Below are positions 1-9,471 of a stretch of DNA of 31,456 bases, piece after piece (positions within the stretch are counted from its first letter, which is position 1; every line of letters starts with the position of its first letter). The notes below the pieces were generated by a model. It saw only the letters and a program-made list of their open reading frames with translations, was not told the DNA's origin and ran no database searches. Source of the DNA: JAAYYF01 sp040255585 (lineage in GTDB: Bacteria; Deinococcota; Deinococci; Deinococcales; Trueperaceae); assembly GCA_040255585.1 (NCBI GenBank), contig JBDZVI010000030.1:1-31456 (forward strand). The letters run 5' to 3'. The translations under genes were made by a program, and so were the position numbers.

Positions 1-388
1 ACACGTCGAAACGGTCCTCCGAGCGGGCCCGCGCCCAGGCGACGCGCGCGCTGGCCGTGCGCTGCGCCAGCTCCTCGACGAGGCGCCGCGGCAGCCGGCC
101 CGCCCGCCGCGCGGTGCGGCGCGCCTCTCGCACCATGGCGTGGTCGCTTCCGGCCGGGTCGAGACCGCTCCCCTCGAGCTCCTCGAGGAGGTCGCCGTAG
201 GCCGGGTCGGTCAGCCGCGCATGGCGTATGGCATGCAGGGTGGCCTCCTGCTCGCCTCGGCCCTCCGAGGCACCCGGCGGCATGTAGGTGTCCTGATCCC
301 AGGACAGAAGGTCAGCCGCGGCGGCCAGATCGCTCAGGATGGCGACCTCGCCGCGAAAGGCACGTAGTGCTTCAGACACGTCTCGCAT
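1..388 (-). CDS. Carboxypeptidase Taq (M32 metallopeptidase), N-terminal part
   Basis: This is the first 129 codons of a minus-strand gene that runs off the left edge. The translation starts MRDVSEALRAF and contains DLLSWDQDTYMPPGA, the typical N-terminal segment of M32 metallocarboxypeptidases, followed by a Glu/Arg-rich helical region. The family releases C-terminal residues from peptides in the cytoplasm using a zinc HEXXH site. That motif would lie beyond the window, so catalytic competence cannot be judged. The ATG at 388 is chosen because the family N-terminus fits there. No Shine-Dalgarno sequence precedes it, but a TATTGT -10-like box ends 5 nt upstream. It is divergent from the dynamin-like gene across only 60 bp. 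Confidence 0.85.
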   Translation of the reverse strand, partial: MRDVSEALRAFRGEVAILSDLAAAADLLSWDQDTYMPPGASEGRGEQEATLHAIRHARLTDPAYGDLLEELEGSGLDPAGSDHAMVREARRTARRAGRLPRRLVEELAQRTASARVAWARARSEDRFDV

Positions 389-393
389 GCCAG

Positions 394-399
394 ACAATA
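394..399 (-). promoter_or_regulatory. -10 element of the M32 carboxypeptidase gene
   Basis: TATTGT on the minus strand ends 5 nt before the ATG at 388. The spacing would put the transcript start at or next to the start codon. No convincing -35 was seen. Confidence 0.4.
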
Positions 400-435
400 C
401 CAGCGCCGGGGGCAGGAAAGCCGATGCCAGCGTGG

Positions 436-441
436 TATCTT
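436..441 (+). promoter_or_regulatory. -10 element of the dynamin-like gene, leaderless type
   Basis: TATCTT lies 7 nt before the ATG at 449, so transcription would begin at the start codon. No ribosome binding site is present, which agrees with a leaderless mRNA. Confidence 0.55.
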
Positions 442-448
442 CGCCTCG

Positions 449-2176
449 ATGCTCGAGTTGCCCACCAGGACGCGGGACCTCATCACCAAGGAGCGGGGGG
501 CGATCACCGACCTCCTCGTGCTGCTGGCCAAGCTCGAGGCCGAGCCGGACCATGTCGCCGACGTCCGCACGGCCGTCGACGATCTGGACGGCATCTTCTT
601 GCTGGTGGTCGCCGGCGAGTTCAACGCCGGCAAGTCGAGCTTGGTCAACGCGCTCCTGGGCGAGCGCGTGATGCCGGAAGGCGTCACGCCCACGACGGAC
701 CGCGTGACCGTCATCACGCATGGCGACGAGATCGGCGAGGTGATGGACGGGCGCGACGTCGTCCGCCGCACCTACCCGAGCGAGCTGCTCGACACGGTAG
801 CCTTCGTCGACACGCCCGGTACGAACGCCATCGTGGCCTCCCACCAGGCGTTGACGGAGCGGTTCGTGCCGAGAGCCGATCTCGTGCTCTTCGTCACTAG
901 CGCCGACCGCCCCTTCACCCAGAGCGAACGGGAGTTCCTAGAACTCATCGCCTCTTGGGGCAAGAAGGTCGTGATGGTCGTCAACAAGGTGGACATCCTC
1001 GCCTCGGACTCCGAGCGGGAGACGGTCCTCGAGTACGTCGCGCACCATGCGCGCGACACGCTCGGCTCGACGCCGGAGGTGTTCGGGGTCAGCGCCCGCC
1101 AGGCGTTCCAGGCCCGGCAGGTAGGCGATCCGGCCGGCCTCGCCGCGAGCGGCTTGCCCGAGTTGGAGGCGTCCATCAGGGCGCGCCTCGGTGCCGATCG
1201 TCTCAAGCTGAAGCTGCTCACGCCGCTCGGCGTCGCCAAGCGCACGTCGGAGCATTACAAGGAGGTCCTTGACAACCGGCTCGGCCTCCTCACCGACGAC
1301 AGCACGACGCTCGAGGTGATCGACAGACAGCGCAAGCGCTTCGAGTCGGAGATGCGGCGCGACCTTGGCCTGCACGTCGGCGCCATAGCGCGCGTGCTCG
1401 AGGACGTCGCCAGGCGCGGCGAGGAGTTCTTCGACGACACCATCCGCTGGCGCCGCTTCGTCAAGCTCATGAACACGGAGCGCGTCAAGGAGGAGTTCCA
1501 GGCCAAGGTCATCAAGGGCGCAGAGGGCGAGATCGACGCGCGCCTCGGTGAGCTCGTCGACTGGTTCATCCAGCGCAACCTCCAGTTCTGGGAGGACGTC
1601 ATGCGCTTCCTCAACGAGAAGCGCGCCGCGGAGCAGGAGCGGGTCATCGGCGAGGTCGGCGGGCGTTTCCAGTACGACAGGCAGGCGCTGCTCCGTGGCC
1701 TGCGTGAGCGCGCCGAGGGCGCGCTGGAGGAGTACGACGCGCCGGGCGAGGCCAAGGCGATCGCCGACCGCCTCCAAGCGTCGGTTCTCAGGACCGGGCT
1801 CCTCGAGGTCGGGGGCATCGGGTTGAGCGCGGCCATGCTCGCGCTCCTTACCGGAGCGGCCTTCGACATCACCGGCATCGCGATCGGTCTCACCGCCATC
1901 GGCCTCGGACTGTTGGTGTTCCCGCGCCAACGAGCCCGCTCGAAGCGCGAGCTGAGGACCAAGCTCGACGAGCTGAGGACCGCCCTCGAGGAGGGCGTCG
2001 GCAAGCAGTTCGCCCTCGAGCTCGAACGCTCGCAAGAGAAGCTGGCCGGCGCCATCAGCCCGTACACGCGCTTCGTCGGCGCCGAGCTGGAGCGGCTGCA
2101 CGAGCTGCAAGCCGAGCTCGGGGAGCTGACCGGACGCCTCGCGGCGCTGAAGCACGAGGTCGAAACGACCGCCTGA
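449..2176 (+). CDS. Bacterial dynamin-like GTPase
   Basis: The product is 575 residues. The GTPase domain shows G1 GEFNAGKS (residues 56-63), G2 threonines in TPTTD (81-84), G3 DTPG (121-124) and G4 NKVD (179-182). A long helical region follows, then a hydrophobic hairpin at about 450-492 that probably forms a membrane-inserting paddle, and a C-terminal coiled coil. Bacterial dynamin-like proteins use GTP-driven assembly to remodel or protect the cytoplasmic membrane; which process this one serves cannot be read from the sequence. It is a single gene, not the tandem pair seen in some bacteria. The start at 449 is supported by the leaderless-type -10 box. pheA follows after 64 bp with its own -10 box, so the two need not be an operon. 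Confidence 0.85.
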   Translation: MLELPTRTRDLITKERGAITDLLVLLAKLEAEPDHVADVRTAVDDLDGIFLLVVAGEFNAGKSSLVNALLGERVMPEGVTPTTDRVTVITHGDEIGEVMDGRDVVRRTYPSELLDTVAFVDTPGTNAIVASHQALTERFVPRADLVLFVTSADRPFTQSEREFLELIASWGKKVVMVVNKVDILASDSERETVLEYVAHHARDTLGSTPEVFGVSARQAFQARQVGDPAGLAASGLPELEASIRARLGADRLKLKLLTPLGVAKRTSEHYKEVLDNRLGLLTDDSTTLEVIDRQRKRFESEMRRDLGLHVGAIARVLEDVARRGEEFFDDTIRWRRFVKLMNTERVKEEFQAKVIKGAEGEIDARLGELVDWFIQRNLQFWEDVMRFLNEKRAAEQERVIGEVGGRFQYDRQALLRGLRERAEGALEEYDAPGEAKAIADRLQASVLRTGLLEVGGIGLSAAMLALLTGAAFDITGIAIGLTAIGLGLLVFPRQRARSKRELRTKLDELRTALEEGVGKQFALELERSQEKLAGAISPYTRFVGAELERLHELQAELGELTGRLAALKHEVETTA

Positions 2177-2227
2177 GCGACCGACGCCCCCCGAACGCGC
2201 CTCCAGTCGGCACGCGCGGCGTAGGGT

Positions 2228-2233
2228 TACACT
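2228..2233 (+). promoter_or_regulatory. -10 element of pheA, leaderless type
   Basis: TACACT lies 7 nt before the pheA ATG at 2241, and no Shine-Dalgarno sequence lies between. No good -35 hexamer was found in the GC-rich stretch upstream. Confidence 0.6.
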
Positions 2234-2240
2234 CCTCCGC

Positions 2241-3107
2241 ATGAGCGCACACCGGCCCGTTCGCATCGCCTACCAAGGAGTCTCCGGAGCTTTCAGCGAG
2301 GAAGCCGCCCTAGGGTTCGCCCCCGGCGGCACCGCCGTCGGGTTCCCCTCCTTCGAGGAGGCGTTCGCCGCGGCCGCCGACGGAACGTGCGACTACGCCT
2401 GCCTACCCGTCGAGAACAGCATCGCCGGCTCGATCAACCAGACGTACGACCTGCTCACCGACTCGGCCCTCAACGTCGTAGGCGAGCGCATCGTGCGCGT
2501 TCACCACAACCTGCTCGCCAAGCCCGGCGTCAAGCTCGAGGACGTGAAACGCGTCTACAGCCACCCGCAGGCGCTCGCCCAATGCGCCGGGTTCATCCGG
2601 CGATACAAGCTGGAGGCGGTCACGGACTTCGACACGGCGGGCGCCGCGATGCTCCTGGCGCAGAACGGCGGCGATGGTAGGGCGGCCATCGCCAGCGTTC
2701 GTGCCGCGCAGGAGTACGGGCTCGAGGTACTGGCCGAGAAGATCGAGGACCTCCCCTTCAACTTCACGCGCTTCTTCGTCCTCTCCTACGGCGAGGGCAA
2801 CGGCCCCAGATCGGTCAAGGACGGCGAGGGCACGCGCTTCAAGTCGAGCATGGTGCTGGCCACCCGCCACCGCCCTGGCGACCTCGTCACGTGCCTGGAG
2901 GTCTTCCCGAAGCACGACATCAACATGACCAAGCTGGAGTCGCGGCCCAGGCGCGACAAGCCGTGGAGCTACCTCTTCTACATCGACATCGACGGCCACA
3001 TCGAGGAGCCGCACGTGGCGGCCGCCATGACGGACCTCATGCGCCGGGCGGCGTTCGTCAAGTTCCTCGGCAGCTACCCGGCCGCGGAGCCTATCGAGGT
3101 CAGGTGA
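2241..3107 (+). CDS. pheA: Prephenate dehydratase
   Basis: This enzyme converts prephenate to phenylpyruvate in phenylalanine synthesis. The 288-residue product has the usual length of the monofunctional form and no fused chorismate mutase. The catalytic domain begins with IAYQGVSGAFSEEAA and carries the PVENS motif (57-60) and the essential TRF triad (176-178) in NFTRFFVL. A C-terminal ACT domain (about 200-285) contains ESRP (233-236), the phenylalanine-binding signature, so feedback inhibition by Phe is expected. The canonical GALA-type segment before it is replaced by LEVFPKHDINMTK, a common variant. The ATG at 2241 directly follows a leaderless-type -10 box. The stop overlaps a possible GTG of the next frame. 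Confidence 0.95.
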   Translation: MSAHRPVRIAYQGVSGAFSEEAALGFAPGGTAVGFPSFEEAFAAAADGTCDYACLPVENSIAGSINQTYDLLTDSALNVVGERIVRVHHNLLAKPGVKLEDVKRVYSHPQALAQCAGFIRRYKLEAVTDFDTAGAAMLLAQNGGDGRAAIASVRAAQEYGLEVLAEKIEDLPFNFTRFFVLSYGEGNGPRSVKDGEGTRFKSSMVLATRHRPGDLVTCLEVFPKHDINMTKLESRPRRDKPWSYLFYIDIDGHIEEPHVAAAMTDLMRRAAFVKFLGSYPAAEPIEVR

Positions 3108-3185
3108 CCGTGAGCCGCGCTTCCGACGAGGGCGGCCCGGCGGGCGAGGCGCCCGCGGGTCAGCTGCGCGTTGACGAGACCCGTG

Positions 3186-3191
3186 AGGAGG
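3186..3191 (+). promoter_or_regulatory. Ribosome binding site that fixes the start of the S4 protein
   Basis: A perfect AGGAGG lies 8 nt before the ATG at 3200. It argues for the short 69-residue product over in-frame GTG codons at 3104 or 3110. Confidence 0.7.
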
Positions 3192-3199
3192 CGCCGGCC

Positions 3200-3409
3200 A
3201 TGCGCCTCGACGACCTACTCAAGTTCTTCGGGGTCGCCGGGACAGGCGGTCATGCCAAGCACCTCATCCAGTCGGGCGCCGTGGCGGTCAACGGCGTGAC
3301 CGAGACCCGCCGCAAGCACTTGATCAGGGCGGGTGACACGGTCGCGGTCGGCGGGGAGGCGTTCGTGGTCGAGTTCGAGCGGACACCGGAGCCCGACGCC
3401 CCCACCTAG
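3200..3409 (+). CDS. S4-domain RNA-binding protein (YaaA/RlbA type)
   Basis: The product is a small protein of 69 residues that is almost entirely one S4 fold: MRLDDLLKFFGVAGTGGHAKHLI, then SGAVAVNGVTETRRKHLIRAGDTV. This matches the stand-alone S4 proteins of about 70 residues often found near ribosome or replication genes. RNA binding is expected and the target is unknown. I chose the ATG at 3200 because of the strong AGGAGG in front of it. An upstream GTG at 3104 overlaps the pheA stop (GTGA) and would add 32 low-complexity residues; it remains possible. The gene is downstream of pheA and probably cotranscribed with it. Its stop overlaps the stop of the convergent Uma2-like gene. Confidence 0.8.
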   Translation: MRLDDLLKFFGVAGTGGHAKHLIQSGAVAVNGVTETRRKHLIRAGDTVAVGGEAFVVEFERTPEPDAPT

Positions 3410-4323
3410 CCGCCGGCCCGGCGTCCCGCCGGCGCGGCGTCCGCGAACGTCTCCACCGCCACGTTGTTGAGACCGGTGACCGGCACCGCCTCGCCCGGGT
3501 ACCAGAGCGTGCGCGAGCGGTAGGCGCCACCCCACGGCGAGCGGTACGCCACCGTCCACGTCCTGTCGACGTCAAGCGACCACACCTCGCGTACGCCCGC
3601 GACGGCGTACGCGCTCAGGCGTCCCTCCAACGAAGCCGACCTCTGGCCCGGACCACCGCGTTCAGGGCGCCGGGCCTCGCTCTGACCATGGGCCCCAAGC
3701 TCGACGACGAGGACAACCCCTTCCGCCGCGAGTCCCGCGCCGGCGCTCACCAACTCGCCTGGCGCCGGCCCCGGGCCCCACCGGCGGTGACGCGCGAGCA
3801 GCGCCAGCTCGGGTCTGAGCACGAGTTCCGGTCCGAGCCTCAGCAGCGGCAGCGCAGCCACTTCGACGCGACCGATGTACGGGGTGCCTTCGACCGGCCC
3901 GTTCTCACTGCCGGCCGCCGTACACGTCAGCAGGGCGTCCTCCAGGCCCTCCCGCAAGGCCGCAAGGAGGGAGGCCTCCGCGGACCGGCGCGGCGGCCTC
4001 GCCACCACGGCGCCGAACCAGAGCTCGGACCTGGCGGCGTCGGCTACGCCGCCCTCCCGCAGATGGGAGAGGAACCCGGCCGCGGCGAGCTTCGGTTCCG
4101 GCGCCCCGGCGTGCCAACGGCCCCGTCCGGCCCGACCATAAGCGGGCGGGTGACCGGAACCGGGCGCGCCGCTTTCTGGTGGCGCTCCACTTTGTGGTGG
4201 CGCTCCAACGGGAGCGGGCGCGCCACCGGGAGGTGACGGCAACGACCGGTCGGTCCGGGCGCCGTGCCCCCGCCCGCCGGCGAGCGGCGACGCTGCATCA
4301 CCTTCGGTTCGTCCTCGTGCCAT
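3406..4323 (-). CDS. Degenerate Uma2-family (DUF820) endonuclease-like protein
   Basis: The C-terminal 220 residues follow the Uma2 plan: an N-terminal FLSHLREGG...SELWFGAVV segment, a central RPELALLARHRR, a VVLVVEL strand, then RLSAYAVAGVREVWSLDVDRTWTVAYR and the AVPVTGLNNVAVETF ending. Uma2 proteins have a PD-(D/E)XK nuclease fold. Here the usual PD is PE and the usual lysine before YAxxGV is arginine, so nuclease activity is doubtful. The first 75 residues are a Pro/Gly/Ala-rich repeat region with SGAP units. The ATG at 4323 is chosen because a longer frame, starting with GTG at 4440, would run over the carB promoter. Function is unknown. Confidence 0.6.
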   Translation of the reverse strand: MARGRTEGDAASPLAGGRGHGARTDRSLPSPPGGAPAPVGAPPQSGAPPESGAPGSGHPPAYGRAGRGRWHAGAPEPKLAAAGFLSHLREGGVADAARSELWFGAVVARPPRRSAEASLLAALREGLEDALLTCTAAGSENGPVEGTPYIGRVEVAALPLLRLGPELVLRPELALLARHRRWGPGPAPGELVSAGAGLAAEGVVLVVELGAHGQSEARRPERGGPGQRSASLEGRLSAYAVAGVREVWSLDVDRTWTVAYRSPWGGAYRSRTLWYPGEAVPVTGLNNVAVETFADAAPAGRRAGG

Positions 4324-4380
4324 GCGGCCAAGAATCGCAACGTACGCAACTTCATGCAGCGGGGGCGCGGGCAGTCGCCG

Positions 4381-4417
4381 CAGGGTGCTAGGCGCGCACC
4401 CTGGTCCAGGGTGCGCG
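4381..4417. repeat. Triple alternating repeat / palindrome over the carB promoter
   Basis: CAGGGTGC (4381-4388), its inverse GCACCCTG (4396-4403) and CAGGGTGC again (4407-4414) occur in a row. The second and third form a perfect palindrome with 12-bp arms (4393-4404 and 4406-4417) around one base. It ends 18 bp before the carB -10 box, so it covers the -35 position. A dimeric regulator site is likely. A terminator or RNA switch is less likely, because it lies upstream of the predicted transcript start. Confidence 0.65.
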
Positions 4418-4435
4418 TCGCCTCCGGCATGGTGG

Positions 4436-4441
4436 TACACT
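4436..4441 (+). promoter_or_regulatory. -10 element of carB
   Basis: TACACT is followed by the carB ATG 31 nt later. The transcript start would be near 4449, leaving a leader of about 24 nt with a weak GAGG. The -35 position lies inside the palindrome ending at 4417. Confidence 0.5.
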
Positions 4442-4472
4442 CCGCCTTTGGTGATTGCGAGGCCCCCACTCC

Positions 4473-7568
<3,096 letters not shown>

Positions 7569-7576
7569 GCCGAACG

Positions 7577-7639
7577 CGCTTGACATGACGGCGCCCGAGT
7601 TGCCCCGATGGGGGCGGGCGGGCGCCATCGTGTCAAGCG
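7577..7639. terminator. Long hairpin between carB and the convergent gene
   Basis: Arms at 7577-7597 and 7619-7639 pair over 21 positions with one mismatch and one G-U pair. The loop (7598-7618) contains a second small GC hairpin. It starts 9 bp after the carB stop and ends 16 bp before the stop of the convergent gene, so it probably terminates both. There is no clear T tract. Confidence 0.6.
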
Positions 7640-7655
7640 TCGCGTTCTCGAGACT

Positions 7656-9290
7656 TCAGGCCTGCAGGCCTCTGCCCTCTCCCAGATCGGCGCCGACCAG
7701 CCCGTCGGCCTCGGGCGTCAGAACGGCGTCTTGGCCGTCCTCGTCGTCCAGCCCGATGACGCGCTCGCGGCCCCTGGTCGGGAGGCGTTCCCGCAGCGAA
7801 TCGGCGTAGGCGGCCAGGCTGCTTAGGGCCGTGGCCACGGGCAGGCGCAGCAGGAACTCGCCCTGCTCCACGCGCGCCACCAACTGGAACGGGGCCTCCG
7901 ACAGACGCTCGAGGATGCGCAGCACGGCTTCTCTGCCTATGCCGACGTCGGTAGCGAGCTCCTCGAGGAGGAAGACGCTCGGGGCCTTGAGCTGCGCGAG
8001 GCGGGTCAGCACCTGCGAGGTGGCGCCGCGCTCCGCGACTCGCTCGGTGACGCCGCGCTCGAACCGCGCGAGCCCTGCCTCGAAGAGGCCGTCGCGCTCG
8101 AAGTGCGACTCGAGGTCGACGGGTGTGAGTGGGACCGTCCCATGCAGCACCCGCAGGCGCTCGAGGGCGGCCCAACTCCAGAGCGTGGCACGCGCGAGTT
8201 CGGCCGGGCTGACGAGCCGGACGAGGTCACGATGGTCGCCGATGACGGCGAGGTAACGGGCGTTGGATGACCGGCGCCGCGAGAGAAGGGCCGCCCAGTC
8301 GAGGCGCTCGCCCTCCGGCAGCAGCATGGCGTGCACCTGGTAGTTGCGGCGCCCCATGTCGGTGGCGATGGTGAGCTGGCCGCCGCCCAACGGCGTCAGC
8401 TTGAAGCCGAGCGGCTCCAGCACGCCGCGCAGGCGCTTCGAGAGGTCTAGGGCGACCAGGTCGGTGTCGTCAAGCGCCCCCCGCGGCTCAGCAGGCTCGC
8501 CGGAACTCCCCGGAACTCGGCGCTCGTGGACGCGCCTGGCGGGCGCCTCGGCATGCCGCGACGCGTCGGCGCGACCTTCTCCGCCCCAGAGGCCGGGTTG
8601 CGCAGGGTCCGGCGCGCCCATGCCGGCGACGGCTCCGGCGAGCGGCTCGCCCCCGCGCGGCTGGTGGTGACCGCCGGCAACGGCCTGCATGATCTGGCCG
8701 GCGGGCGCGGTCTCGACGAGCTCGGCCACCTCCTCGCTGACCGTGGCGACCATGCGGGGCGTTTCCGACACATGGGCTTCCGCCGCATCGCGCTGCGCCT
8801 GCTCTTCGTCCGGCGACCCGACCGCGGCGCTCTGCCACCGCCCGTTGCGGAACTCGAAGCGCGGGTCGGCAGAGAGGTAGGGGGTGAGATCGAACCCTTC
8901 CGGCAAAGCGGGGTACAACGCGTGAAGCTCGGCCTCGGTGGCCGCCACGCCGGCTTCGGCCAGTTCGTCGAGGATCGCCGTGAGAGCGGTGGTGGCGTCT
9001 TGCGCGGCCCTCTTGGCCTTGCTGACAGCCTCGAAGCTGAACCGGCCCTCGCCTACGGGGGTGACGTGAAGCTCGTCGTTGACGTCTAGACCGTGCTCGC
9101 GGTAGAGGGACCCCAGCCCGGCGAGTTGCCGCCGCGAGACCAGTTCGAGCGGGTACTCCTTGCCCGTCTCGAGGTCTATCGCGACGATGGCTTCGCTCCC
9201 TGAGAACAACTCCAACATGGCGAGTGGCAGGGTCATGGTGCCGCCGCGGAGGCAGACGCGGGTGAGCGGGTACCGATATGCCTGTGCCAT
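7656..9290 (-). CDS. Conserved protein of unknown function, possibly phylum-specific
   Basis: The product is 544 residues and I cannot assign a function. The N-terminus YRYPLTRVCLRGGTMTLP begins a compact beta-rich domain (about 1-90). After it come a helical segment ending YPALPEGFDL and a low-complexity Gly/Pro/Ala linker (about 165-275). A second domain has LGFKLTPLGGG, RYLAVIGDHRDLVRL and ATLWSWAALERL. The C-terminus has a winged-helix-like stretch (SVFLLEELATDVGIGREAVLRILERLSEAPFQLV). I recall N-terminal relatives only from Deinococcus and Thermus, which needs a search. The ATG at 9290 is chosen because TAGGAG lies 7 nt upstream. An upstream in-frame extension to 9440 has no such site. 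Confidence 0.75.
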   Translation of the reverse strand: MAQAYRYPLTRVCLRGGTMTLPLAMLELFSGSEAIVAIDLETGKEYPLELVSRRQLAGLGSLYREHGLDVNDELHVTPVGEGRFSFEAVSKAKRAAQDATTALTAILDELAEAGVAATEAELHALYPALPEGFDLTPYLSADPRFEFRNGRWQSAAVGSPDEEQAQRDAAEAHVSETPRMVATVSEEVAELVETAPAGQIMQAVAGGHHQPRGGEPLAGAVAGMGAPDPAQPGLWGGEGRADASRHAEAPARRVHERRVPGSSGEPAEPRGALDDTDLVALDLSKRLRGVLEPLGFKLTPLGGGQLTIATDMGRRNYQVHAMLLPEGERLDWAALLSRRRSSNARYLAVIGDHRDLVRLVSPAELARATLWSWAALERLRVLHGTVPLTPVDLESHFERDGLFEAGLARFERGVTERVAERGATSQVLTRLAQLKAPSVFLLEELATDVGIGREAVLRILERLSEAPFQLVARVEQGEFLLRLPVATALSSLAAYADSLRERLPTRGRERVIGLDDEDGQDAVLTPEADGLVGADLGEGRGLQA

Positions 9291-9376
9291 GTCGTGTCTC
9301 CTAAATCGTCCAGCTGGGCGAGCCCCGGGGCGGAACCGACGTCGGGCAGCCGTCTTCCTTGATCCGAAGGTCCTGG

Positions 9377-9396
9377 CGCCAGCCGGTCGGTTGGCG
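9377..9396. repeat. Inverted repeat between rnr and the 544-residue gene
   Basis: Arms 9377-9385 and 9388-9396 are 9 bp each with one G-T mismatch around two bases. It sits next to a minus-strand TAGACT (9398-9403) that could start the 544-residue gene. It could be an operator, a 5' leader hairpin or the end of rnr transcription. Confidence 0.45.
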
Positions 9397-9397
9397 A

Positions 9398-9403
9398 AGT
9401 CTA
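9398..9403 (-). promoter_or_regulatory. Candidate -10 element of the 544-residue gene
   Basis: TAGACT on the minus strand would start transcription near 9391 and give a leader of about 100 nt before the ATG at 9290. That fits the Shine-Dalgarno sequence found there. No -35 is apparent. Confidence 0.35.
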
Positions 9404-9471
9404 CCAGACCCAAGTGAGTTCCTTCACTCAGCGCCCCCACGCCCGACCTTCACTCCCGACCCGCCGCTTCT

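Noticed and set aside
938..2266. 442-codon open frame opposite the dynamin-like gene
   Set aside because: It has no domain, has shadow-type composition, and fully overlaps a gene with all GTPase motifs.
4324..4440. N-terminal extension of the Uma2-like gene to GTG 4440
   Set aside because: It would run across the carB promoter palindrome and has no Uma2 similarity.
7580..7586. TTGACA after carB as a possible -35
   Set aside because: It is part of the long convergent hairpin and has no -10 box at the right distance.
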